The notes below the pieces were generated by a model. That model worked only from the letters and a program-made list of their open reading frames with translations, was not told where the DNA came from and made no database searches. A DNA stretch of 64,000 bases from OLB11 sp041392835. Its GTDB lineage: Bacteria > Bacteroidota > Bacteroidia > Chitinophagales > Chitinophagaceae. Below, one piece after another: positions 15,418-23,844 of this stretch (the stretch's first letter is position 1; the number at the start of each line of letters is the position of its first letter). The translations under genes were made by a program, and so were the position numbers. Location: contig JAWKLF010000001.1 in the NCBI GenBank assembly GCA_041392835.1, positions 930,001 through 994,000 on the forward strand, in the 5' to 3' direction.

Positions 15418-16794
15418 CTATAAGCCATACATGTCAACCAAATACACCATTTGGGCTATAGCTATAGCACCTAAACACAATTCTCTTCTATGCACGTTTT
15501 CAAAAATATCGTTGGCACTATGATGCATATCAAAATAGCGTTGCGAATCGGGCATCAATTCCATAACAGGAGTATCCATCTGTTTGTTTAACTGAGAAAC
15601 ATCTGCACCACCACCTTCTTTTTCGAATGTATATAAACCATAGGGTCTTAAAAGAAAAGACCAAGCGCTTATTTTTGCTCTTTGCTCATTACTCATCGTC
15701 ATAGAAAAGCCGTGAGGTGTAGCACCACCTGCATCGCTTTCAATAGCAAGAATATGTTTTTCATTATTTGCTTTTGCTATTTCGGCATAGGCTTTAGCAC
15801 CCTTTAATCCATTTTCTTCATTCATAAATAAAACTGCTCTCAAGGTACGTTTGGGTCTTATGCCAAGTGATTTAAACACACGTATTACCTCTATAGCTTG
15901 CACTACTCCAGCTCCATCATCGTGAGCACCTTCGCCTATATCCCAAGAATCTAAGTGACCTCCAAAGTCTATATACTCATCTTCATGCTCAGAGCCTTTT
16001 AGTTCTGCTATGACATTATAGGATTTTACATCTTCCATCATTTTGCAAGTACTTAATATAAAGAATTGTACATTTTTTTCCTGAGCTATTGTTTTTTCTA
16101 AAAGGTCTGCATCCAAATTGGAAATGGCTACTGCTGGTATAGCTGGATAATCTTTGTTGTAGGTTAAACTACCAGTGTGAGGTTTATCATCATAGGCCGA
16201 AGAAACTGAGCGAATAACCACGCCAATAGCACCCAGTTTGGCTGCTTCGCTAGGAGCACCCCATCTATAGTATACGCATGGGCCATAGCTTTCAAAGGTG
16301 TGTATATTAGTTTGATCGAAGCGAAAATTGTAAAAAACTATTTTTCCTTCAACATCTTTTTTGCTTAGTTTTTTCAGTTCATCAATATGATTTATCTGCA
16401 ATATATTGGCTGCTAAACCTTGTTCAGGTGTGCCAACGGCATTGCCCAAAGAAGATATAGTAATAGGGATATTTTTTTTGTTAGGTAATCGTATCTCGCC
16501 TTTTTCTTTACCTCTTACCCAGTGTGGTACCATAACTTCTTGAAGATATACTCGGTCGCAACCCGTTTTTTCTAATGTTTTTTTTGCCCATTCTACAGCC
16601 ATTTCGGCTTGTTTAGAGCCACTTATACGATGACCTATTTGTTTGCACAAATAATGAAGGTCGGAATAGCATGTATAATTGGAAAGGATATAATTTGAAA
16701 TTGATTTTAAAACCAAACTATCCTGTTGTGCCGTTTGAGCAAAAATGCTTGTTTGTATATAAAATGCAAACCCAAGTAGTATTAATCTTTTCAA
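15418..16794 (-). CDS. M28 family zinc metallopeptidase, secreted
   Basis: A 458-residue M28-type aminopeptidase or carboxypeptidase with a signal peptide (about 1-19, SIFA|QT). A protease-associated (PA) insert lies around residues 120-230. The zinc-binding core follows: GGHLDSWDIGEGAHDDGAG (His and Asp ligands), LFMNEENGLKGAKAY (catalytic Glu and Glu ligand), IESDAGG and finally HHSANDIFENV (last His ligand). All ligands are present, so it should be active. It probably degrades peptides in the periplasm or outside the cell. It ends 20 bases before the phosphotransferase gene on the same strand. Confidence 0.9.
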   Translation of the reverse strand: MKRLILLGFAFYIQTSIFAQTAQQDSLVLKSISNYILSNYTCYSDLHYLCKQIGHRISGSKQAEMAVEWAKKTLEKTGCDRVYLQEVMVPHWVRGKEKGEIRLPNKKNIPITISSLGNAVGTPEQGLAANILQINHIDELKKLSKKDVEGKIVFYNFRFDQTNIHTFESYGPCVYYRWGAPSEAAKLGAIGVVIRSVSSAYDDKPHTGSLTYNKDYPAIPAVAISNLDADLLEKTIAQEKNVQFFILSTCKMMEDVKSYNVIAELKGSEHEDEYIDFGGHLDSWDIGEGAHDDGAGVVQAIEVIRVFKSLGIRPKRTLRAVLFMNEENGLKGAKAYAEIAKANNEKHILAIESDAGGATPHGFSMTMSNEQRAKISAWSFLLRPYGLYTFEKEGGGADVSQLNKQMDTPVMELMPDSQRYFDMHHSANDIFENVHRRELCLGAIAIAQMVYLVDMYGL

Positions 16795-16837
16795 CGCTTT
16801 AAGTCTTTATATTTGTAAAAAAATAAAAGTACAACGA

Positions 16838-17050
16838 ATGAAAATTATATGTGTCATATTTTTAAGTCTTTTTATCATGAATTGTGCACCAAAAGTTCAA
16901 AAAGAACTGAGCGAAGAACAAGGACAGCGTGAACAAGCAACTGAGCAAACGTCTAATACAGGCACACTCAGACCCGTTCAGAAAACTGCATCGGCACCCA
17001 ATCCGGATCAAGCAAAACCGCTTAAAGCAGTTAAAAAACCTTTGAAATAA
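16838..17050 (+). CDS. small predicted lipoprotein
   Basis: A 70-residue product with a lipoprotein signal peptide: basic start, hydrophobic run and lipobox IMNC with Cys at about 16. The mature part is a low-complexity, hydrophilic Glu/Gln/Thr/Pro/Lys stretch with no recognisable domain, ending KAVKKPLK. A TATATTTG box at 16807-16814 lies 24 bases upstream and between the divergent genes. The function is unknown; the coding call rests on the clear lipobox. Confidence 0.55.
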   Translation: MKIICVIFLSLFIMNCAPKVQKELSEEQGQREQATEQTSNTGTLRPVQKTASAPNPDQAKPLKAVKKPLK

Positions 17051-17093
17051 GTTCGCATTTTTATTTGTCATAAGATTGTCATATTCTTTTTGA

Positions 17094-17127
17094 TTTGTCG
17101 TATTCAGCAAGCAAAAAAGTAGCTTTG
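17094..17127 (+). promoter_or_regulatory. Bacteroidota-type promoter of the haem-uptake gene pair
   Basis: TTTG at 17094-17097 and TAGCTTTG at 17120-17127, spaced 22 bases, fit the TTTG / TAnnTTTG pattern. The -7 box ends 15 bases before the ATG at 17143. I see no obvious Fur-like palindrome overlapping it. Confidence 0.6.
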
Positions 17128-17142
17128 CAAAAACAATAAGAC

Positions 17143-18429
17143 ATGGCGAAAACATTACAAAAAACACTTTTGATAAGTATATGCTTTATACTTTTTACTA
17201 CGTATTCCTTTGCACAATTAATTAATTGGACTAACGATAATATTTCTTACGATCCGGCTTATGCTAAAAGTGTATATTATAGTTTGAAAAACGGAACCGT
17301 GCGTTCCGAAACCAATGCCAACTATGATTTAGCGTTTTCATTTAGTATTGCAGATAGTGCAGCAGTATGGTCTAACCCATTTCAAAATACGGTATATAAT
17401 ATTCATAAACCTTTTTCAGAATGGGCAAATATTACTTTAGCTGATACAGCTAATGCCAAAATATTATACAATAATGACCAAGGTTGGTATCAAGGAGCTT
17501 ACAACGATTTTCCAAGTGCTAATCCATTTGATTTTGGATGGGGTATCTATGATAATGTTACACACAATATATTAGGCGATTCTATTTTTATTGTAAAATC
17601 TGGAAATACATATTACAAATTATATTTAGAATTGCTAAATCCGATTACCGCTACTTGGACTTTTAGAGTAGGCGACTTTACAGGAAATACCAATACATAC
17701 ACACTTGCAAAAAGTACTCAATATGCCGATAGAAATTTTGCATATTGGAACTTAGCAGCCGCAGCTGATACTAATCGTGAACCAGCCAATACCGACTGGG
17801 ATATATTATTTACGCGCTATCATACAAATGCTCCAGGTAGTGGCTCACAACCTTTTAACCGCGTAACTGGGTTGCTAACCAATAAAGGTGTAAAAGCAGT
17901 AAAGGCAAGTGCTATAGAAGTAGATTCGGCCTATGTACATAGTGATAACTATACCAGTGCATGGGGCGCAAGCATTTCTGAAATTGGATACGATTGGAAA
18001 GTATTTACTGGTACATCCTATCAAATTTTAGATTCTATTTCATACTTTATCATGGATAAAAATAGTGCTATCTATCAATTGCAGCTTACTGACTTTGAAG
18101 GTTCAGCTACCGGTTATACAGAGTTCAGAAAAAGACCAGTATATCCAGTTGCAGTGCATGATGTAAATGCGCCTATAAGCCAATACGATATTTTTCCAAA
18201 CCCAGCACAGCAACAAGTAAATATTCTTTTAAACGCAAAAGAGGTTAAAAACATGACTATTCAAATGATTGATATGCAAGGAAGATTAGTGCTTCGAAAA
18301 AATCAGCAAACTGAAGTTGGATTAAATGCGTATTCTATATTGGCAGATCAAATACCTAATGGTATGTATCAATTAATGCTTACTATAGAAAACTATACTA
18401 TTACTAAATCAATCGTGATACAGAAATAA
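17143..18429 (+). CDS. HmuY-like haem-binding protein with a T9SS sorting tail
   Basis: A 428-residue exported protein. The signal peptide covers about 1-24 (YSFA|QL). The middle (about 25-340) has the HmuY-family pattern: repeated aromatic strands, NTDWDILFTRYHTN, KGVKAVKASAIEVDSAYV, EIGYDWKVFTG and YFIMDKNSAIYQLQLTDFEGS. The last 80 residues start DIFPNPAQQQVNI, a type A T9SS tail. HmuY proteins take haem from host or environmental haemoproteins and pass it to the partner TonB receptor, which here is the next gene. Classical HmuY is a lipoprotein; export through T9SS is a variant. Haem ligands cannot be assigned by eye. Confidence 0.75.
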   Translation: MAKTLQKTLLISICFILFTTYSFAQLINWTNDNISYDPAYAKSVYYSLKNGTVRSETNANYDLAFSFSIADSAAVWSNPFQNTVYNIHKPFSEWANITLADTANAKILYNNDQGWYQGAYNDFPSANPFDFGWGIYDNVTHNILGDSIFIVKSGNTYYKLYLELLNPITATWTFRVGDFTGNTNTYTLAKSTQYADRNFAYWNLAAAADTNREPANTDWDILFTRYHTNAPGSGSQPFNRVTGLLTNKGVKAVKASAIEVDSAYVHSDNYTSAWGASISEIGYDWKVFTGTSYQILDSISYFIMDKNSAIYQLQLTDFEGSATGYTEFRKRPVYPVAVHDVNAPISQYDIFPNPAQQQVNILLNAKEVKNMTIQMIDMQGRLVLRKNQQTEVGLNAYSILADQIPNGMYQLMLTIENYTITKSIVIQK

Positions 18430-18461
18430 AAAAAGTATTTTTCATATTATTATTCTCATCT

Positions 18462-20624
18462 GTGGCGTGGACTTCCTATGCCACAGATTTGTTTTTATCC
18501 ATCATAGACCGGCATACACACGAGCCCATAGCCAGTGCAAGAATTAGTTTTTCTTATTCGAAACAGGATACATTGCATACTTTTTCTGATTTGCAAGGAA
18601 TAAAAAAAATAGAAAATATAGCTTTTCCACTTTATCTATCTTGTGGCGCATTAGGTTATCATACACAATCTATACTCCTATCCGAAAAAGAAATAATACT
18701 AAAAAATAGAGTGGCCTATTACGAAATAAGACTTCAAAAAAAGGAAAATGAAATAAATGAAGTTGTAGTAACTGGGCAGGCTGTGCCTGTGCTAGCAGAA
18801 CAATCAATCTATAAAGTCAATACCATAAATGCAAAACAAATAAGTGAGCGAGGGGCTGTAACACTTAACGATGCTTTGCAGTTTGAACTAAACCAATTTA
18901 TGTCAAATGACAATATATTGGGTTCATCGCTTAGTATGGGCGGTTTAGGTGGGCAAAATGTAAAGATTTTAGTAAATGGTGTGCCTCTTATTGGTAGAGA
19001 AAATGGAAATATAGATTTAACACAAATCAATTTGTCTAACACAAAACGAATTGAAATGATACAGGGTCCTATGAGTGTATTATATGGTTCAAATGCAATG
19101 GGTGGTGTCATTAATATTATAACTCAGGATGCTACAAAAAAAATAGGTGTAAAAGCAAAAACCTATTACGAAACAATAGGGAAGTATAATTTTTTTGGAA
19201 GCATACAAGCTCAAAAAAAGAATCATCAAATACAAGCTTCTTTGGCAAGAAATTTTTTTCAGGGTTGGAACCCTGAAGCAGATAGTATAGAACGCTTTTT
19301 GCTCTGGAAGCCCAAAACGCAATACACAGCAGATTTAAACTATAAGTATCAATATAAACGTTTTCACTTTGCATACTTTGGCTCTTTGCTAAAAGAAAAA
19401 ATTTCAAATAAGGGCGAACCCATAATTACTCCGTACGAGGGCTATGCATTTGATGAGTTTTATAAAAATACTCGTATGGTCAATACGGTTTCGACTACTA
19501 TTTCTCTGAGTAACTCAGAAAATTTAGCTTTTAGCAATAGTCATACTACCTACCTCAGAACTAAGAATAGATATAAAAAAGATTTAGTAAGCCTTGAACA
19601 AATTGAAACATTGGGTATTGGTGATCAAGATACCACTCAGTTTATAGGTTATAATCTTAGAGGTTCACTGACAAGTACACGATTTAAGAATTTGCAAAGC
19701 ACATTGGGTTATGAATGGAACTATGAAAAAGGATTAAGCAATAAAATAGCAAATTATAAAAAAGCTATGAGCGACTTAGGACTATATGCATCTGTCAATT
19801 ATCAATTAAAAAAATGGCAATTTCAACCATCCTTTCGCTACACCAATCATAGTATTTATAATTATGCTATTTCGCCAGCCTTGCATTTGCAATTTTTGCC
19901 AACATCCAAGGTGCAATTTAGAGCATCGTATGCACGCGGTTTTAGATCGCCAAGTCTAAAGGAAATGTATTTGCAATTTGTAGATCAAAATCATACTATT
20001 TTGGGTAATGATGAATTGAAACCAGAAATAGGAGATCATGCAGAAATAGGGTTTCAATATGACATCAATAAACAATGGAGGCTATCTTATACAAGCATGT
20101 ACAATAACATTCATAACATGATAGTTTTGGCCATGTACAACAACCATGCTGTACTAAGACGATATATGAATATTGAATCCTATAGCAATTTTATCAATTC
20201 GATTCAATTGGCTTACCGACTTAAAAGTGTTACTGCTAATGCCGGATTATCGTACTCCTATATCCCTGCTTCAGGCTTTGTGCCTCAGCATGAAATTTTA
20301 GAAATCAATGCTTCTTTTTCTTATTTAATAAAAAGAATAAATACAAGTTGCAATATCAGTTATAAATACACGAGTAGCCAGCCTTTTTATACTATTGAGA
20401 ATGATGTATTGTTTACAAAGCCAATCCACTATGGTATAATAAATTTTCAAAGAAAATTTTGGTCGGACAGAATTTTAATATCGTCAGGTATTAAAAATTT
20501 ATTTAATATACAAAATAGCACATTATCAGGTACTTATAATTCTATTGGCGGTCACAATGCCAGCTCAGGAGCTTTGTTATTTCCAGCGAGAAGTGTTTAT
20601 TTAGATATGCAGATAGCCTTATAA
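18462..20624 (+). CDS. TonB-dependent receptor, probable haem receptor (HmuR-like)
   Basis: An outer-membrane TonB-dependent receptor of at least 720 residues. It has an N-terminal carboxypeptidase-regulatory-like domain (about 10-90), a TonB-box-like stretch EINEVVVTGQ, a plug domain (MSVLYGSNAMGGVINIIT) and a 22-strand barrel region containing FRSPSLKEMYLQF and ending VYLDMQIAL. It follows the HmuY-like gene closely, so haem import is the likely task. The start is odd: the first standard start is GTG at 18462, in the middle of a signal peptide, while the same frame upstream encodes KKVFFILLFSS from 18429. The probable true start is AUA at 18426, overlapping the previous stop. Confidence 0.82.
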   Translation: MAWTSYATDLFLSIIDRHTHEPIASARISFSYSKQDTLHTFSDLQGIKKIENIAFPLYLSCGALGYHTQSILLSEKEIILKNRVAYYEIRLQKKENEINEVVVTGQAVPVLAEQSIYKVNTINAKQISERGAVTLNDALQFELNQFMSNDNILGSSLSMGGLGGQNVKILVNGVPLIGRENGNIDLTQINLSNTKRIEMIQGPMSVLYGSNAMGGVINIITQDATKKIGVKAKTYYETIGKYNFFGSIQAQKKNHQIQASLARNFFQGWNPEADSIERFLLWKPKTQYTADLNYKYQYKRFHFAYFGSLLKEKISNKGEPIITPYEGYAFDEFYKNTRMVNTVSTTISLSNSENLAFSNSHTTYLRTKNRYKKDLVSLEQIETLGIGDQDTTQFIGYNLRGSLTSTRFKNLQSTLGYEWNYEKGLSNKIANYKKAMSDLGLYASVNYQLKKWQFQPSFRYTNHSIYNYAISPALHLQFLPTSKVQFRASYARGFRSPSLKEMYLQFVDQNHTILGNDELKPEIGDHAEIGFQYDINKQWRLSYTSMYNNIHNMIVLAMYNNHAVLRRYMNIESYSNFINSIQLAYRLKSVTANAGLSYSYIPASGFVPQHEILEINASFSYLIKRINTSCNISYKYTSSQPFYTIENDVLFTKPIHYGIINFQRKFWSDRILISSGIKNLFNIQNSTLSGTYNSIGGHNASSGALLFPARSVYLDMQIAL

Positions 20625-20637
20625 TTTTTTTTGGCAC

Positions 20638-20664
20638 AGTGTTTGGAATATATGGTCAAACACT
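20638..20664 (+). other. stem-loop between TonB receptor and small ORF
   Basis: AGTGTTTG pairs perfectly with CAAACACT around an 11-base loop. No T-run follows it, so it may be a processing or stabilising hairpin at the receptor mRNA 3' end rather than a classical terminator. Confidence 0.45.
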
Positions 20665-20680
20665 TCTAATTTAAAAATAT

Positions 20681-20929
20681 ATGGCAAATAATAATAGCGA
20701 AATCCTCTTCAATAAAAAGAATTTGAAATCTAGAATTGAACAAACAGCAGTGGTAGCGAAAAAAATTATTTATGTTTTGGAAGATACCAATATTACACAA
20801 AAGGTAGAAGATTCATCGGAGTTGGTAAACTTATATACAAAACGAATCAATAAGCCATCACAGACTTTGTCAAAAAAAATCAATACAAACGATTTTAGAC
20901 CCTTTGAATTTTTGGTAAATAGAAATTAA
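20681..20929 (+). CDS. small hypothetical protein
   Basis: An 82-residue hydrophilic, Lys/Asn-rich protein with no signal peptide, no membrane segment and no cysteine. It contains a helical-looking part (KSRIEQTAVVAKKIIYVLED). I do not recognise a family. It lies between the TonB receptor and an ECF sigma factor gene, 248 bases upstream of the latter, and may be independently expressed. Coding is plausible because the frame has good codon usage and begins at ATG. The following gap (20930-21177) is AT-rich and shows nothing else. Confidence 0.5.
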   Translation: MANNNSEILFNKKNLKSRIEQTAVVAKKIIYVLEDTNITQKVEDSSELVNLYTKRINKPSQTLSKKINTNDFRPFEFLVNRN

Positions 20930-21177
20930 TTACTTAGTTTTACCTCAAATTATTTCCCCAAGCAAAATTTATACTTTTTAAATCTTATTGTATTTCATTT
21001 AAAAACAAAGCTTCATATGCTTTTATAGATGAATAGAATGAGTTTAAATATTTACAAACTACTTCAGTATGAATCAACATACAAGAAGAAGTTTGAATTT
21101 TATAAACATTAAAAAATATTTTATAGCATAAACTTATACTGAATCAATTTATTGTTAACTAAAACAAAAACAAGTAT

Positions 21178-21759
21178 ATGTTTAATCTATCAAAACTTTC
21201 AGACGAAAAGCTGTTTGTACTAATTGCTGAGCACCATGAAGATGCTGTAGCTACGCTATTGAACCGCTATAAAAACAAAATTTATACTACCGCTTACCTT
21301 TTAGTAAAAGATAAATACGTTGCAGAAGATATTTTTCAGGAGGTATGTATCAAAGCTATAAATAAAATAAGACAAGGCGAATATAAAGAAGATGGAAAAT
21401 TGTTGGCTTGGGTAAGTTGTATAGCACGCAATATGGCTATAGATTATTTGCGCGTTAGTAAGCGACGTGTAAAGGTAACTATGCCCGATGGCAGTGATAT
21501 TTTTTCTGTTTTAGACTTTCAAGAAAAAAATCAAGAAGACAAAATGATTGATATGCAATCGCATAAGAAGGTTAGACATATGATAGGCTTGCTAAGTGAA
21601 GAACAAAGAGAAGTTATTGTATTGAGAATGTATGGCAACATGAGTTTTAAAGATATAGCCACTGTCACAAATACATCTGTCAATACAGCCTTGGGCAGAA
21701 TGCGCTACGCACTAATGAATCTTAGAAAACTTATTTCAGAAAAAGAGGTGGTTTTATAA
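21178..21759 (+). CDS. ECF-type RNA polymerase sigma factor
   Basis: A 193-residue sigma-70 family protein of the extracytoplasmic-function group. Region 2 covers about 20-92 (LLNRYKNKIYTTAYLLVKD, AEDIFQEVCIKA, LLAWVSCIARNMAIDYLR) and region 4 about 130-185 (LLSEEQREVIVLRMYG, MSFKDIATVTNTSVNTALG helix-turn-helix, MRYALMNLRK). No anti-sigma gene with a membrane segment follows; a hairpin and the convergent M23 gene come next. It may therefore be regulated at the expression level or by an unlinked partner. Target genes are unknown. Confidence 0.9.
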   Translation: MFNLSKLSDEKLFVLIAEHHEDAVATLLNRYKNKIYTTAYLLVKDKYVAEDIFQEVCIKAINKIRQGEYKEDGKLLAWVSCIARNMAIDYLRVSKRRVKVTMPDGSDIFSVLDFQEKNQEDKMIDMQSHKKVRHMIGLLSEEQREVIVLRMYGNMSFKDIATVTNTSVNTALGRMRYALMNLRKLISEKEVVL

Positions 21760-21788
21760 AGTTTGATTTGGGGTTAATGTGCCATCTA

Positions 21789-21849
21789 ATACCGATTATA
21801 CTGCTGTAACAGACCAAAAAATTGGTCTTAACATCAGCAATGTCGGTAT
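21789..21849. terminator. long imperfect hairpin between convergent genes
   Basis: ATACCGA ... GACCAA pairs with TTGGTC ... TCGGTAT in a roughly 29-bp imperfect stem. It lies between the sigma gene and the convergent M23 gene and may end transcription from either side. No strong T-run follows, so it may primarily be a repeat-derived palindrome; see the adjacent repeat at 21840-21897. Confidence 0.5.
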
Positions 21850-21897
21850 AAACCACTCTAAAAATTAGTCTGAAACCAATTTAAGTTAGTATAAATA
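21840..21897 (-). repeat. dispersed repeat, copy A
   Basis: Read on the minus strand it gives CTTAAATTGGTTTCAGACTA, then ATTTTTAGAGTGGTTTATACCGA. The plus strand at 49391-49441 reads CTTAAATTGGTTGTAGGCCA, then ATTTTTAGAGTGGTTTATGCCGA. Identity is over 85 percent across about 45 bases by eye. Both copies lie in gaps next to genes and neither encodes protein. Confidence 0.65.
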
Positions 21898-21907
21898 GTA
21901 GCATGTA

Positions 21908-23779
21908 TTACTGACTTACCCATTGTTCTGGGTTTATTTTGAATGCTTGACCATTAGTACCTACTTTCCAAATTTCAAAGTGTACTTGCGTATTGCCATC
22001 TTCATCAGTCATAACACTGCCTATAGCTTGTTTGAGCGATACCTTACTGCCTTTGCTTACATTTACACGGCTTAGCTTGGAATATACTGTATAAAATGAG
22101 CCGTGGTTTATTAATACAGTTTGCCCCATGCCTGGTATAGTTATAATAGAATTGACTTCGCCACCAAAAACAGCTCTTACAGGTGCTCCTTTGCCAGTTT
22201 TGATATCTATGCCATAATTTTCTGTAACGATATTAAAAAGAGGATGTTTGTTTTTTCCAAAATGCTCAACAATATATCCCTTTTCTACAGGCCAAGGAAG
22301 CCGGCCCTTGCTTGATTCAAAGTTATTAGCAAGATTTCTTTCTTCTGGTGTTAAAGCATATTTATAATCATCGTTAGAGCTTGTAGGGCTTGTATTTTTG
22401 CTTTCTACGGTATTAGATACTTGGGTTTCTTCTTTTACATTAAGAGATGGTACATATCGGGGATTCTTATAAGGATCTTTAGAATCAAGACGTGCTTGCT
22501 CACGTTCTTGACGTTTTTTTTCTTCACGCAAATTGCGTTGTTCTTCTTCCTGTCTTTGTTTTTGAGCTAACAATTTTTTGGCTTCATCTTCTTGTCGTTC
22601 TCTTTCTTGTTGTAGCGATTTTAATTTTTCTTCTTGTTTCTTGCGCTCTATAGCCAGCTGTGCTTCTTTTTCTTTACGTTGAGCATCGGCCATTTTTTTT
22701 GCTTTTTCTTCTGCTTCTTTAATCCTTTTTTGTTCTAGGGCTATTTTCCGTTCTTGATCTTCTCGTTCTTTCTTTTCTTTAGCTAATTTTTTTTCCTCGG
22801 CTATTCTTTTTTCTTTTTCAAGATTGGCTGCTTTTTCACGTTCTAATTGTATTCTTTTAGCTTCAGCCAGTTTTTTGGCTTCTTCCTGCTGCTGTTGTTT
22901 TCTTTTCAACTCACGTTCTTTAGCAAGTCGTTCGTCATTTAGTTTTTGTTCTTTTAATTTTTTTATCCTTTCGTTTTGTTCTTTTAGTCGTTGTTCTTTT
23001 AAGGCTCTTTGTTGAGCAAGTTCTATTTCTCTTTTTATAGCTATAGCTATAGCTCTATTAAGTTGCTCAGCACTTTTTGTTTTTGTAGCCAAGTTTTTTA
23101 ACAATTGAGCTTCCTGTCCTTTAAGCTTTACTACTAATTGATCCTTTTGTTTGGTCTCATATTCTAAGGTTTTTGTTTGTAAACTTTGAACGTTTAACAC
23201 GATGTCTTTTTTCTTTTTTTGTACACTTAGCAAATTCATTTTTTCGGACAATGATTTGCTTTTAGAAATAATTCGATTGGCTTGTTCGGCTCTAAAATTT
23301 CTATATTGTTTAGCGTATTGAAGTCTTCTTACTGCATCGTTGAAAGAACTTGCAGAAAATAAAAACATAATCATATCCGATGATGTTCTATTTTTATAAG
23401 TATATCGAACCATTTCGGCATATTGTTTTTTGAGCGTATCCATTTCTGTTCGTAATAGATTTACGTCGTTATTGACTATGCGTATATTATGTTCCAAAAT
23501 ATTAACCTCACGGTTGATATTGTTGATAAGCTCTTGCCTTGCATTTAATTTTACTTGTAGTGTTTTTAGTTCTTCTAAACTTGCTTGTTTGCTGGCTCTA
23601 AGAGTGGTAAGCTGTTCTTGTGTTTTGGCTATTTCTTCTAAAATGGATACACGCTGTTTTTCTAATTGCTCACGAGTAGCCATCTGTTTGGACTTTGAAT
23701 ATTTCTTTCTTTTTTGTGCATGGCTCTGATGCACAAAAACACTAGTGAAAATTAGTAGTATAAAGAGAAATTTATTCAA
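21908..23779 (-). CDS. EnvC-like coiled-coil protein with degenerate M23/LytM domain
   Basis: A 623-residue periplasmic protein. After a signal peptide (about 1-21) comes a long coiled coil (about 30-430), very rich in Lys, Glu, Gln and Arg, then a Ser/Thr linker and a C-terminal LytM domain (about 490-620). In the LytM domain the usual HxxxD reads YGIDI after NIVTEN, and the HxH motif reads VHFEIW, so metal ligands appear to be missing. This is the pattern of EnvC, which activates cell-separation amidases rather than cutting peptidoglycan itself. A role in daughter-cell separation is inferred. No FtsEX gene is adjacent. Confidence 0.82.
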   Translation of the reverse strand: MNKFLFILLIFTSVFVHQSHAQKRKKYSKSKQMATREQLEKQRVSILEEIAKTQEQLTTLRASKQASLEELKTLQVKLNARQELINNINREVNILEHNIRIVNNDVNLLRTEMDTLKKQYAEMVRYTYKNRTSSDMIMFLFSASSFNDAVRRLQYAKQYRNFRAEQANRIISKSKSLSEKMNLLSVQKKKKDIVLNVQSLQTKTLEYETKQKDQLVVKLKGQEAQLLKNLATKTKSAEQLNRAIAIAIKREIELAQQRALKEQRLKEQNERIKKLKEQKLNDERLAKERELKRKQQQQEEAKKLAEAKRIQLEREKAANLEKEKRIAEEKKLAKEKKEREDQERKIALEQKRIKEAEEKAKKMADAQRKEKEAQLAIERKKQEEKLKSLQQERERQEDEAKKLLAQKQRQEEEQRNLREEKKRQEREQARLDSKDPYKNPRYVPSLNVKEETQVSNTVESKNTSPTSSNDDYKYALTPEERNLANNFESSKGRLPWPVEKGYIVEHFGKNKHPLFNIVTENYGIDIKTGKGAPVRAVFGGEVNSIITIPGMGQTVLINHGSFYTVYSKLSRVNVSKGSKVSLKQAIGSVMTDEDGNTQVHFEIWKVGTNGQAFKINPEQWVSQ

Positions 23780-23844
23780 TATAATAAAGATAAAAAGAGT
23801 GTTTGCAAAAGTAATTATTGTAAAGCTAGCAAAAGGTAAAAAAC

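Noticed and set aside
21178..21759. sigma factor considered as a regulator of the neighbouring haem genes
   Set aside because: An 82-residue ORF and a 248-base gap separate them, and no FecR-like anti-sigma gene or N-terminal signalling extension on the receptor is visible.
22824..23729. plus-strand frames opposite the coiled-coil region of the EnvC-like gene
   Set aside because: The Ser/Cys/Phe-rich translations are the expected antisense image of a Glu/Lys-rich coiled coil.
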